From Sclerurus mexicanus (Eukaryota; Chordata; Aves; Passeriformes; Furnariidae): a stretch of 64,000 bases of DNA. The stretch lies in the NCBI GenBank assembly GCA_013396755.1, contig VWZF01000451.1, forward strand, positions 2,099,925 through 2,163,924, in the 5' to 3' direction. Below are positions 54,501 through 60,198 of this stretch, piece after piece. The position numbers were made by a program, and so were the translations under genes. Positions within the stretch are counted from its first letter, which is position 1. Each line of letters begins with the position of its first letter. The notes beneath the pieces are model-generated. The model saw only the letters and a program-made list of their open reading frames with translations, was not told where the DNA came from and did not search any database.

Positions 54501-55771
54501 ATCCTGTGGTGATGAAGAAATACCTGAATTAATAATTTCTTTCTCTCTAGCCCATTTTGCCTTCCTCCTTGGAAGACTGTCCAGTCTGGATAGCTGTGAA
54601 TGAAGATGGTATCAGCATACTGGATTATAACACAATGGTATGTTGAGGACGACTGTTTAAGAAAAATACTTTACCTTCCACAGAAAGACATTCCCCTGAG
54701 TCCACTAAAAGTCACTTGTCTGTAACTTCAAACGGATCCAGAAGTTAATTTGTAAAAGTCAAGAGATGAGGGAAGTCAGTGCTATGTTTGAAGAGTACAT
54801 AGACAAACTACAGCTCTGCATTGTAAGGTAGGCTAGCAAACATGATCAAACATCTTAAAATATGTCAGTAGTATGTGCTATACTACCACCATCTGGGATG
54901 TAACAAAATTTGGACTATGAAGCAGTGAGGCATCGAGTGAGACAGAATAAAACTAGAAATGCAATTCTCACTTGAGTTTTCTCTTCCAGTTTTACCTATA
55001 GAGCCAATTACCTATAGTGCCTGTTACTGTGGAGACCTGGTGTTATTGCAGAAAGCAGCAATATAAACTCATATTATTTTAAGGTGTGCATTTTGGTTTT
55101 TTTTACAAAACTATGACCTTTTCAAACTCTTTGTCTGCAGCATTTGAAGGTCTCTTATTCATACTCCTCTGTGCTGACCTTTGGAGGCTGTCGAGATGAC
55201 TTCATGATTGTAGCCAGTCAAATGAAAGAAAAAAGTTCTGGAAAAAACAGCACTGAAAAACTCCTCTTCACAATGGCAGTTCCTAAGGTAATTACAAAAC
55301 ACGAGTTTCTTTCCAGCTGGCAGCATCAGAACTGGGTGTTTTGTATAAGCCTTGGGGACTGGTCCTTGAGGCTGCTGCACTAGCTATACACATTCAACGA
55401 ATCCCTTGTAGGCTGGAACCTTTGAACAAGAGTCTTATTTTACCTAACTCTTAGAGACAAACCTTCATTTCAAAACTGAGCAATTCCATCTGGTAAAGCC
55501 ATTTACAAAAGTTAGGTAGTCAGTAGGTGCTAAAAATTAAAGGGCACTCTTGCCTCTAATTGACTTACAGTTAATCATTTTCTTTTCTCCCCAGATTGTT
55601 GAAGCAACACTTCTTATTGCCAGCTACATTAACTACCGTTCATCACCTTCACTCCTATCTTCTGCACAGCCCTCCCAAAGCAGAACACCTGCTAAGAAGC
55701 TCTGGGACACTGAAGATCTGTGCTTTTTTCCCTCTGTGCCCCGAAGCACTAAGGGCCCCACCCTGCTCTGA
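12464..55771 (+). CDS. PLEKHH1: PLEKHH1, PH-MyTH4-FERM domain protein (spliced, 28 coding exons)
   Basis: Exons: 12464-12589, 18063-18125, 21215-21364, 24106-24189, 25747-25828, 28350-29359, 32371-32449, 33021-33109, 33612-33762, 34768-34907, 35649-35759, 36794-36880, 37605-37766, 38695-38775, 39724-39903, 40038-40146, 41018-41130, 41800-41976, 42800-42897, 45371-45548, 45963-46118, 48785-48885, 50663-50804, 51673-51815, 52877-53006, 54551-54637, 55141-55287, 55595-55771. The join is 4353 nt, 1450 aa; human PLEKHH1 is about 1360 aa, and the excess is mainly in the linker. Seen: coiled coil about 20-165; disordered Ser/Thr/Pro-rich linker about 169-655; PH1 about 660-755 with the basic K-W-K-R-R-W motif at 675-681; PH2 about 770-875; MyTH4 about 905-1065; FERM about 1075-1410; conserved C-terminus GPTLL. 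PLEKHH1 rather than PLEKHH2 because the N-terminus, PH1 and C-terminus follow PLEKHH1, and PIGH is next door. Family knowledge suggests a cytoplasmic, membrane-cytoskeleton adaptor without a motor domain; its exact role is poorly known. Confidence 0.96.
12590..18062 (+). other. PLEKHH1: PLEKHH1 intron after coding exon 1
   Basis: About 5.5 kb of intron. Short open frames such as 14239-14574 (+) and 15240-15578 (-) lack conserved motifs and splice logic. No clear mobile element was recognised by eye. Confidence 0.7.
18063..18125 (+). CDS. PLEKHH1: PLEKHH1 coding exon 2 (residues 43-63)
   Basis: Encodes the heptad-rich coiled-coil piece MQELEQRVIEAEQRAEDAEK. The acceptor AG is at 18061-18062 after a pyrimidine-rich tract, with donor GTAAGA at 18126. 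The exon is 63 bp, phase 0 to 0. Confidence 0.95.
18126..21214 (+). other. PLEKHH1: PLEKHH1 intron after coding exon 2
   Basis: About 3.1 kb of intron. It contains a two-copy 36-bp tandem repeat at 19501-19572, and a GTTT-rich run just before the next acceptor. No gene or clear mobile element was seen. Confidence 0.7.
19501..19572. repeat. Two-copy 36-bp tandem repeat
   Basis: 19501-19536 and 19537-19572 align without gaps and differ at only four bases. Each unit carries the phrase CTCACCTGCCACC. It may be a minisatellite seed whose copy number varies among individuals. Confidence 0.85.
21215..21364 (+). CDS. PLEKHH1: PLEKHH1 coding exon 3 (residues 64-113)
   Basis: Coiled-coil exon opening VRVMEEKIKLAND and closing INRLETQLEKQ. 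The acceptor is ATAG at 21211-21214 and the donor GTAGGG. It is 150 bp, phase 0 to 0. Confidence 0.95.
21365..24105 (+). other. PLEKHH1: PLEKHH1 intron after coding exon 3
   Basis: About 2.7 kb of ordinary AT-rich intron. No repeat family or coding signal was recognised by eye. Confidence 0.65.
24106..24189 (+). CDS. PLEKHH1: PLEKHH1 coding exon 4 (residues 114-141)
   Basis: Contains the strongly conserved phrase EKAAKIKEWV, shared with PLEKHH2, in the coiled coil. The acceptor is CACAG at 24101-24105 and the donor GTAAGT at 24190. It is 84 bp, phase 0 to 0. Confidence 0.95.
24190..25746 (+). other. PLEKHH1: PLEKHH1 intron after coding exon 4
   Basis: About 1.6 kb of intron holding the 16-bp repeat at 24504. 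Two overlapping open frames near 24962-25397 (+) show no recognisable domain and no splice sites in register with the gene. Confidence 0.65.
24504..24535. repeat. Perfect two-copy 16-bp tandem repeat
   Basis: TTTCTGTATCTTTCTG occurs twice in direct succession, at 24504-24519 and 24520-24535, within the intron after coding exon 4. Confidence 0.85.
25747..25828 (+). CDS. PLEKHH1: PLEKHH1 coding exon 5 (residues 142-168)
   Basis: End of the coiled coil: LELENYHLKNCNQRLMERI and following. The acceptor is CATAG and the donor GTAAAT at 25829. It is 82 bp, entering in phase 0 and leaving one base for the next exon. Confidence 0.95.
25829..28349 (+). other. PLEKHH1: PLEKHH1 intron after coding exon 5
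   Basis: About 2.5 kb of intron with a T-rich run near 26050. A possible old CR1/L3-type remnant near 27985-28260 ends about 90 bp before the next exon. No gene was seen. Confidence 0.65.
27985..28260 (+). mobile_element. Possible ancient CR1/L3-type LINE remnant
   Basis: The phrases GCATTAGACCG and GGCCAGTATCCCATCTCC resemble the amniote LINE text in which GGATCAGACC is followed by a GCCCAGTATCCTGTCTC-like phrase. Divergence is high and the extent is a guess. Confidence 0.4.
28350..29359 (+). CDS. PLEKHH1: PLEKHH1 coding exon 6, long linker exon (residues 169-505)
   Basis: This 1010-bp exon encodes a low-complexity, Ser/Thr/Pro-rich linker. Most of it is poorly conserved, but the motif LPKVR-like TFPKVRTPNTPRDSIQLAKR followed by HHSQPQ and, at the end, KPPTPPLHRFPSW are typical of PLEKHH1. 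The many Ser-Pro and Thr-Pro pairs suggest phosphorylation (inference). The acceptor is TTGTAG at 28344-28349 and the donor GTAAGA at 29360. A split Asp codon joins it to the preceding exon. Confidence 0.95.
29360..32370 (+). other. PLEKHH1: PLEKHH1 intron after coding exon 6
   Basis: About 3 kb of intron, including an antisense CR1 ORF2 fragment at about 29965-30630. The rest is AT-rich sequence with no recognised feature. Confidence 0.7.
29965..30630 (-). mobile_element. CR1 LINE ORF2 fragment, antisense, internally deleted
   Basis: Read on the minus strand, the left part encodes reverse-transcriptase text typical of CR1 (a YRPV-like motif, then TSVP, then GFVKDKSCLTNLISFYDE). The right part encodes the CR1 region between endonuclease and reverse transcriptase. 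The segment between them is missing, so the copy is a dead fragment with an internal deletion near 30200. It lies opposite to PLEKHH1. Confidence 0.85.
32371..32449 (+). CDS. PLEKHH1: PLEKHH1 coding exon 7 (residues 506-531)
   Basis: Encodes ESRIYAVAKSGMRLSEVAVV and a short tail ending in Cys. The acceptor is TTTCAG at 32370 and the donor GTAAGT at 32450, just before an in-frame stop. One base is carried to the next exon. Confidence 0.9.
33021..33109 (+). CDS. PLEKHH1: PLEKHH1 coding exon 8 (residues 532-561)
   Basis: A short exon, easily missed. The acceptor TTTTCCCAG ends at 33020 and the donor GTAAGG starts at 33110. It needs one base from the previous exon and leaves phase 0, which is exactly what the neighbours require. 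It encodes a Ser-rich stretch and then the conserved LIYRNVTVPVYTTLKG. Confidence 0.88.
33612..33762 (+). CDS. PLEKHH1: PLEKHH1 coding exon 9 (residues 562-611)
   Basis: Contains the conserved acidic motif DESSGSDDDCGSHASFR and ends in SPRAVKR before the donor GTAAAG at 33763. The acceptor is TTTCCAG at 33605-33611. One base is carried over. Confidence 0.95.
33763..34767 (+). other. PLEKHH1: PLEKHH1 intron after coding exon 9
   Basis: About 1 kb of AT-rich intron with short homopolymer runs; nothing else seen. Confidence 0.65.
34768..34907 (+). CDS. PLEKHH1: PLEKHH1 coding exon 10 (residues 612-658)
   Basis: Encodes GVSMSSLSSESDYAIPPDAY, then a Ser-rich tract including EPEHKLQRTSSYS, a likely regulatory segment directly before PH1. 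The acceptor is AACAG at 34767 and the donor GTAAGT at 34908; it ends in phase 0. Confidence 0.95.
35649..35759 (+). CDS. PLEKHH1: PLEKHH1 coding exon 11, first PH domain start (residues 659-695)
   Basis: Opens PH1 with EKSGYLLKMGSQVKTWKRRW and continues FVLRNRQLMYYKSP. The basic residues between strands 1 and 2 fit the phosphoinositide-binding K-x(n)-K/R-x-R motif. It is 111 bp, phase 0 to 0, with donor GTAAGT. Confidence 0.97.
36240..36296. repeat. AT-rich low-complexity tract
   Basis: A run of TA and TTTA-like repeats in the intron between the first two PH1 exons. No coding or regulatory role is indicated. Confidence 0.6.
36330..36720 (-). mobile_element. Diverged CR1 LINE 3' fragment, antisense, just before an exon
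   Basis: On the minus strand this follows the CR1 3' end. On the plus strand the phrases CTTGAAAACTTCTAAAGGTG, then TTCAGACACC, then CCTAACATCCAATCTGAACT correspond to the usual antisense CR1 text (TTTGAACACCTCCAGGGATG, then GACTCCACC, then CCTAATGTCCAACCTAAACC). Its end lies within about 75 bp of the acceptor of coding exon 12. Boundaries are approximate. Confidence 0.65.
36794..36880 (+). CDS. PLEKHH1: PLEKHH1 coding exon 12, PH1 middle (residues 696-724)
   Basis: Encodes SDVIRKPQGQMELNSSCQIV and then RGEGSQTFQ. The acceptor is CCCCAG at 36793 after a strong pyrimidine tract, with donor GTGGGC. It is 87 bp, phase 0 to 0. Confidence 0.97.
37605..37766 (+). CDS. PLEKHH1: PLEKHH1 coding exon 13, PH1 end and PH2 start (residues 725-778)
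   Basis: Completes PH1 with LVTEKRTYFLTADSP and the C-terminal helix Trp in LEEWIHVLQSIL, then begins PH2 with PTVKGWLTK. It is 162 bp, phase 0 to 0. Confidence 0.97.
38695..38775 (+). CDS. PLEKHH1: PLEKHH1 coding exon 14, PH2 (residues 779-805)
   Basis: Encodes VKHGHSKLVWCALIGRTFYY and YRNHEDK. Acceptor TTACAG, donor GTAATT. It is 81 bp, phase 0 to 0. PH2 lacks the dense basic loop of PH1. Confidence 0.97.
39724..39903 (+). CDS. PLEKHH1: PLEKHH1 coding exon 15, PH2 (residues 806-865)
   Basis: Contains the acidic insert EEVDRSCDSDEDYEATGGG, conserved in the family, then the strand LLSSHCTLVIHPQDQSPTYL. It is 180 bp, phase 0 to 0. Confidence 0.97.
40038..40146 (+). CDS. PLEKHH1: PLEKHH1 coding exon 16, PH2 end (residues 866-901)
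   Basis: Holds the PH2 C-terminal helix NTWLYHLTVAAG and the link into MyTH4 (SYEQLIGKLLDAEGDP). The donor GTAAGT is at 40147, leaving one base that makes a His codon with the next exon. Confidence 0.96.
41018..41130 (+). CDS. PLEKHH1: PLEKHH1 coding exon 17, MyTH4 start (residues 902-939)
   Basis: Encodes PLWKHPMLCYSKDGLHTSLT and then EALQTEALKLFK, the first MyTH4 helices. Acceptor CCTCAG at 41017, donor GTATTT at 41131. Confidence 0.97.
41800..41976 (+). CDS. PLEKHH1: PLEKHH1 coding exon 18, MyTH4 core (residues 940-998)
   Basis: Encodes the core helices, including the signature LQNEIYCQLVKQT seen in MyTH4 domains of myosins and PLEKHH proteins. It is 177 bp, phase 0 to 0. Confidence 0.97.
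41977..42799 (+). other. PLEKHH1: PLEKHH1 intron after coding exon 18
   Basis: About 0.8 kb of AT-rich intron with no recognised element. Confidence 0.6.
42800..42897 (+). CDS. PLEKHH1: PLEKHH1 coding exon 19, MyTH4 (residues 999-1030)
   Basis: Encodes CWQLLALCAPLFLPQHHFLW and YIKQHLQRHADP, a classic MyTH4 helix pair. Acceptor TTTACAG, donor GTAAGG at 42898. Two bases are carried over. Confidence 0.97.
42898..45370 (+). other. PLEKHH1: PLEKHH1 intron after coding exon 19
   Basis: About 2.5 kb of intron. Overlapping open frames at 43496-43958 look like chance. No mobile element was recognised. Confidence 0.6.
45371..45548 (+). CDS. PLEKHH1: PLEKHH1 coding exon 20, MyTH4 end and FERM start (residues 1031-1090)
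   Basis: Encodes SEIGKYAIYCQRSVDRTVQA, then the EAKPSRMEIVSIL linker, then the first FERM strand FSIPVHFMNGTYQ. Acceptor ACCTAG at 45370, donor GTGAGC at 45549. Confidence 0.97.
45963..46118 (+). CDS. PLEKHH1: PLEKHH1 coding exon 21, FERM F1 lobe (residues 1091-1142)
   Basis: Ubiquitin-like F1 lobe: VIGFDGSSTVDEFIQQLNQE and GFCLFTDDPSGR are visible. It is 156 bp, phase 0 to 0. Confidence 0.97.
46300..47030 (+). mobile_element. CR1 LINE 3' end, sense orientation
   Basis: Clear avian CR1: GAGTGGCTGGAAAGCTGCCC near 46330, GGTCCAGAGAAGGGCAACAG near 46580, a GGCTGCCCAGAGAAGTGGTGG phrase near 46859, and the typical tail with CCAACCTAAATGATTCTGTG ending at 47030. It is 5'-truncated as is normal for CR1, and frameshifts break the coding part. 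It lies in the intron after coding exon 21 in the same direction as PLEKHH1. The left boundary is approximate. Confidence 0.93.
47031..48784 (+). other. PLEKHH1: Remainder of PLEKHH1 intron after coding exon 21
   Basis: Ordinary AT-rich intron sequence. A pyrimidine-rich tract leads to the unusual-looking but valid acceptor TTTTAAAG at 48784. Confidence 0.6.
48785..48885 (+). CDS. PLEKHH1: PLEKHH1 coding exon 22, FERM (residues 1143-1175)
   Basis: Encodes ICDVISKWEQALKELHPGKY and GGTRIVKLTYKN. Donor GTACTG at 48886. Two bases are carried over. Confidence 0.96.
48886..50662 (+). other. PLEKHH1: PLEKHH1 intron after coding exon 22
   Basis: About 1.8 kb of AT-rich intron. No coding signal or recognisable repeat. 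Confidence 0.6.
50663..50804 (+). CDS. PLEKHH1: PLEKHH1 coding exon 23, FERM F2 lobe (residues 1176-1223)
   Basis: Encodes LYFRSQAKGETDRERLLLAF and the helix NKELALEMVALMAQ of the F2 lobe. Acceptor TTTCTAG at 50662, donor GTGAGT at 50805. Confidence 0.97.
50805..51672 (+). other. PLEKHH1: PLEKHH1 intron after coding exon 23
   Basis: About 0.9 kb of intron with no recognised feature. Confidence 0.6.
51673..51815 (+). CDS. PLEKHH1: PLEKHH1 coding exon 24, FERM F2 (residues 1224-1270)
   Basis: Encodes VEYGDLDRPGSASPGGTSQL and LLHQVLDKFYPKHYK. Acceptor CTTAG at 51672, donor GTAAAT at 51816. Two bases are carried over. Confidence 0.97.
51816..52876 (+). other. PLEKHH1: PLEKHH1 intron after coding exon 24
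   Basis: About 1.1 kb of intron with no recognised feature; the acceptor GCAAG is preceded by only a weak pyrimidine tract. Confidence 0.6.
52877..53006 (+). CDS. PLEKHH1: PLEKHH1 coding exon 25, FERM F2 end (residues 1271-1314)
   Basis: Encodes TDRLATKWMVLQGCSPPECI and then RIYLTVARKWPLFGAKIFAA, one of the best-conserved stretches of MyTH4-FERM proteins. Donor GTAACT at 53007. Confidence 0.97.
53007..54550 (+). other. PLEKHH1: PLEKHH1 intron after coding exon 25
   Basis: About 1.5 kb of intron. No recognisable element was seen by eye. Confidence 0.6.
54551..54637 (+). CDS. PLEKHH1: PLEKHH1 coding exon 26, FERM F3 start (residues 1315-1343)
   Basis: F3 (PH-like) lobe: VWIAVNEDGISILDYNTM. 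Acceptor CTCTAG at 54550, donor GTATGT at 54638. It is 87 bp, phase 0 to 0. Confidence 0.96.
55141..55287 (+). CDS. PLEKHH1: PLEKHH1 coding exon 27, FERM F3 (residues 1344-1392)
   Basis: Encodes SYSYSSVLTFGGCRDDFMIV and then SGKNSTEKLLFTMAVPK, the strands of the F3 lobe. Acceptor CTGCAG at 55140, donor GTAATT at 55288. Confidence 0.97.
55595..55771 (+). CDS. PLEKHH1: PLEKHH1 last coding exon (residues 1393-1450 and stop)
   Basis: Begins with the F3 helix IVEATLLIASYIN, continues with a variable Ser-rich tail, and ends RSTKGPTLL with TGA at 55769-55771. The C-terminus is that of PLEKHH1 and not PLEKHH2. Acceptor CCCCAG at 55594. Confidence 0.97.
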   Translation: MVEATLLIASYINYRSSPSLLSSAQPSQSRTPAKKLWDTEDLCFFPSVPRSTKGPTLL

Positions 55772-56281
55772 GGGCTCATTCCAAATGAGCTGTGATTTTT
55801 CTGGTTGCGCACCACACTTTAATGTGGACTCTGATTCTTTTTCCATGATAATAGACAAAGTTCCTTAGAGGTAGAGACAGTGTCCTTTCCCTTGGGGAAA
55901 AAAATAGTTGGATTTGGGAGACTGTGCAAGAGTTTCCTTTCCATTACACACTCCATCCAAAATACCATGCCTCAGGTCATTTGCCTGCACAGTGCTCCAC
56001 TCACATTACATCTGCTCTCTTTCCCTGAACTCATTCTTCCATCTCGTACCTTACTGCTTTGCTTTAGAAACACATAGATTTTCTTTGATCCCTCACATTT
56101 TCAGCTTGCAGAAGACAAGCTTTCCAAGCTGTTGCTCCAGACATGAAAAAAGACACTACTGAGAAGGAAGAGGAACTAAACTGACAAGAATAATTCCAAT
56201 GCAAGTCAAGGGTGATTTCAGACCTGCAATAGGGAGTATAGAATTAGAGTTCAGTGGTACTTAAGACTATTTTCAACTTTA

Positions 56282-56287
56282 AATAAA
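56282..56287 (+). terminator. PLEKHH1: Candidate proximal poly(A) signal of PLEKHH1
   Basis: Canonical AATAAA about 0.5 kb after the stop codon, which would give a short 3' UTR form. Confidence 0.4.
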
Positions 56288-58183
56288 GGTTGAGACCTAG
56301 TCTTTGCATGTTAAGGACTCGGAACAAGTGGGACTGGAACAGTATCAGAGGATGTCACCTCCTGCAGGACTCATGCATTTGAGAGGCTGACGCTGTTCTA
56401 CGCAACACATGACCATTACATTGCTGCTGCAGGGCTGAATGTGTCACGTGCTCCACTGTCAGACAAGCACTTTCAAGGACTTTCTGCTAATCACTGTTGT
56501 AGATATGTTTGACTCTGCACATTATCTCAGACAAGGGAAGACAAGGCAAGCAAAGTTTGTACTACTTCTGTCTTTCGGCAACTAGAACAGATGATGTTCC
56601 CAAACAAGCTCTGCCATTCTGACTTGGCAGAGGCTGCTCCTTTCAAACTCCTGCTTCCTTCATGCTACCATAAGCAAGGAGGAGGTAGTCAGCAAATGTA
56701 TAATCAAGTACTGTTCTTCTGACTTTCCTGAATGATGGTGGTAGGTTTATTTTTTTTTAAATCTATTTCAAAGGGACTTTGAGAAAGTTATTGAATTTTA
56801 AACAAGGAAAAGAAAAATAGCAATTCTTTATGAAAAATATAGATCTACTTAGCTTGAACTCAGCTATTCTAAAAGAGTTAAGAAAAACTGCACTTTCCAA
56901 GTACAATGTGCAATTCAGAATAGTTACACATTCCTGGGCAACTTTCCCAAATTAAAGCAGCCACTAGGAAGAATTCAGTAATAGCAAACCAAAGCTATGA
57001 ATAAAGCAAATGAACAAACCAACCATAACAGTGTTTTCAGTCCCTGCTACCAACCTTGAAACATCCAGCTAATGCATATGTGGGAGCCGCTACATCAAGA
57101 AGTTTTTGTTTCATGCCTATGGTGGGTGCAAAGCCACAAATTAAGAGTATGGGGCAGACAAAAATTGCTCCAGGCAATCCATCATCAGCATCTTTGTAAT
57201 ATAAAACAACAACAAAAAAATCCCCACATAAATAAACAAAAAACCAACCCCCAACCACCCCAGGGTGGGTTATGGAAACACTATGGCAGACATGACAGGA
57301 AAGATTGTATGAACAGTGAACTGACTTACACATACTGTAATGTAGCCACTCGTTATGAATACAAGGACCATCCCTTGAAGGTATAGAAAAGGGTAGATGC
57401 TTTCTGAGACAAAAATAAGGGTATTTAGTTCTTTTTGTTTCCCTTAGACACTTTTAAGTGACTGCATAGCCTGATAGTATGTATTTCCTCTCTCTCTCAC
57501 ACACAGTGATCTTAGTATAGCTATGTCAGTTTGAATACATGAAGTATTATTTCTCCTCACTCAATCACCTGTGCCTAACATTTTCTCCTATATCTGAAGG
57601 TCTGTTTGGCAGTCTGCTTCTAGTACCCCACCAGTAACCAAGCTGCTTTAGAATAGGCTGGAGCTGTGTGATGTCCCAGCTGTCATTGGTGCTGAAGATG
57701 CTCAAGGCATAGAAGTCTTCAGTTGACAGTTCAGAGGCTGTACTTCCTTATGGTGTTAACACTCAGGTCCTCAGAGACTTGGACAAACAGGAAGCAAGAG
57801 ATGTTAAATAAACAGGAGCTGTCCTGAAGCTTGTTAGTTTCTGCCATAACTGCACTTTAAATTGAGAAGCAGGACATATAGAATGAACTTGCCTTCTTTA
57901 TTCCTTATTCACCAATACTTGAGTATTTCAGGGACCACCCCATTCTGATGGATGCACATACCCCTACTATTTATAGCTTACCTGTCTTCAAACAAACACC
58001 CCACCCTGTGCAGATATCTACTTTGTATGATTCTTTGGTAAACAAGGTTTTATTTTAATCAATGTTTTTGGCAATGGCTATTGATGCAGCATAGAATGAG
58101 ATGACAAAAGCCTTTGTTTTCCTAACTGCTGTGTGTATGTAAAAGGCTGTGTGGAATATGCTGTGAGATTTCTGTTTGTTCTT

Positions 58184-58189
58184 AATAAA
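58184..58189 (+). terminator. PLEKHH1: Candidate distal poly(A) signal of PLEKHH1
   Basis: Canonical AATAAA about 2.4 kb after the stop codon. Confidence 0.45.
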
Positions 58190-59006
58190 ATGCAGCTATC
58201 ATGAATTAAAATATTATTCTCAGAATGAAAGTAACTATTTTAAAAGCCAAAATATTCTTGATGTAAGCAAAAATGAACAAAGATTGTATTTGGCATCCAG
58301 GCACATAGCTGGTGCAAACCTTCCCTAGTCTGATTTCCTGTTTCTCTCTACTGATCTCCTCTCAGCTTAAGTGGATGTCTAGATCATGCACACAGGATCT
58401 TCACTCCTTCAAGAGAGTGATAAAACAATCTTTCAGACTTCCTCATGTGACACAGCTTCTTGGTAATTTCTTCAGGGCACATTCTGAGGATTTCATGGGA
58501 TTTTTATAGCACAGTCAGCATTCCCAGCACACTCTTGGGGCCTGTCCATTCTGTTGAGACATCATTTATTTTCTGACGCAAAAGCCAGTGGCACATCCCC
58601 AAGCTGCTGCCTTTCACTTGGACAACCAGAATAGTTCCTGTGACATGAGCTAACCTGTGTCTTTCAAATTTCATGGTACCATAAAAAACCCCTACCCAAA
58701 TCACCTTCTCTTTACCCTACAGCATGATGGTATGTTGATGCGTTTTAATTTACAGATTATGTAGACAAGCACAATACACCATTGTATGCAAATTAAGCAT
58801 GACCCCAGGCTCCTGCCAACTTGCAGGTTTAGTTCTTGTTTTGAAATGTTCAATTGTCTCAGTTATATTACTACGGAGTCAGAATAAAAACAGTCACGAG
58901 AATAAGAGAGAAAAATACCAGTTAAGGGTTACAGTGACTTTTAGCTTATGAACAAAGAAGAATTTCCCAACCTTAAGTTACTCCCAAGAGCACAAATCAA
59001 TAAAAC

Positions 59007-59012
59007 TTTATT
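59007..59012 (-). terminator. PIGH: Candidate distal poly(A) signal of PIGH
   Basis: AATAAA on the minus strand about 1.1 kb after the PIGH stop. Another AATAAA on the minus strand lies at 59543-59548, about 0.55 kb after the stop. The choice is uncertain. Confidence 0.35.
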
Positions 59013-59079
59013 CACATTGTCATTACCATGATTTTCAACAATACATCTGCCTCATATTCTCAGAGTAACTGATGTGGCC

Positions 59080-59540
59080 CTCTTAATGCCACACCTCTTC
59101 CATGTCCTGTATCACCACACCACTGCCCCATTCAGCAATGGGTTCACATTTTAACCCTATACTCCTTTTGATAGTTAAGTACTTACTGAAGCCATTCTTG
59201 TTGCTTTTGACATCCCTCAGCAGATTCAGCTCTGGCCAGGCTTTAACTTTCCTAACCACAGCTTGCACAGTATTGCTGTATTTCTCCCAAGTTGCCTGTC
59301 TCCAATTCCACGTTCTACATAGTTCCCTTTTGTGTTCAAGTTTTGCCAGGAGCAACTTGCTCCTCCATGCAGGCTTCCTGGCATTTCTGCTTGACTTCCT
59401 GCTCACTGGGATGGACTGTTCTTCAGCTTAGAAGTGATCCTTGATTATGAGTCAGCTTTCTTGGAGGCCTCTTGCCTCTACAGCCCCATCCCGTGGGACT
59501 CTTTCAAGCAGATCCCCGAAGAGGTCAGTCTGCTCTCTTA
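59080..59540 (-). mobile_element. CR1 LINE ORF2 fragment, minus strand
   Basis: The minus-strand frame at 59406-59083 reads as the CR1 stretch between endonuclease and reverse transcriptase (ARKPAWRSKLLLAKLEHKRE, then LNLLRDVKSNKNGFSKYL). Related CR1 text continues upstream to about 59540. The copy is a fragment with no catalytic domain left. It sits between the convergent ends of PLEKHH1 and PIGH. Confidence 0.8.
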
Positions 59541-60096
59541 TGTTTATTTCAGTAAACATAACTAAATGCAACAGTATGTTTTAATTTTCTGTAATTGTCC
59601 TTATGAAATTCTCCTGTGATCAGGAGCCCACACAACAGCTTTGGTAGTTAGAGTGTTCTTTTCAAACAAAGGGTTAAATAGAAACAAAGAATGCATATTT
59701 TTGGCACTCCAGCCAAGGTTACATTATGATTTTAGCATAATTTTTCAGATGCATGAAAAAGTAAACAACTGATGCATTGTCTTATCTCCCTCTGCCCTAT
59801 TTCCCCATAATTCTTTTCTGGAGAGGCAAGTAAAAACCTTTCCTGCCTAAGCCTAAAAAGTTCTGCTCACCTGTCTTCATAGCAGAGGATTTCAAGGTTC
59901 ACTTCTGTGCTTGAGCTGACATTTTCTCTAACAACTCTACGGGGCTGTGCAGGCCTTTAGCCTAACATCACTGTACTGCTGCAACACTTTCTACTCATCT
60001 AATACAAAAAAAGCAATGGGGCAGTTTTGCTTGTTTTTCCATGTGTCCCTCTGAGTCCTGCTGAAAGTCTGCTGCCTTGTTTGGAGATTTTTTCAG

Positions 60097-60198
60097 CTAT
60101 TTTATTCCACTTGATTGTGGAGCTGTCTTCCTCTGCTCCAGGATTTCTTGACAACTTTTATACACTTCTATCAAGCAGTCCAGACGTGGCTTGGAGCT
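60097..60198 (-). CDS. PIGH: PIGH last coding exon
   Basis: Encodes SSKPRLDCLIEVYKSCQEIL and a short variable tail ending GIK, then TAG at 60099-60097. The acceptor CTAG is the reverse complement of 60199-60202. An AATAAA hexamer lies across the last codons (60106-60101). Confidence 0.95.
   Translation of the reverse strand, partial: SSKPRLDCLIEVYKSCQEILEQRKTAPQSSGIK

Larger units (their letters stand above)
55772..58205 (+). other. PLEKHH1: PLEKHH1 probable 3' UTR
   Basis: No further + strand coding exon follows the stop. AATAAA occurs at 56282-56287, 57000-57005 and 58184-58189. The last has the best-looking context (TTCTTAATAAAATGCAGC, then AT-rich sequence), so the longest transcript would end near 58205. 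Which signals are used cannot be told from sequence alone. Confidence 0.55.

Noticed and set aside
59083..59406. 107-codon minus-strand frame as a host gene
   Set aside because: Its sequence follows the CR1 ORF2 linker region, so it is a LINE fragment.
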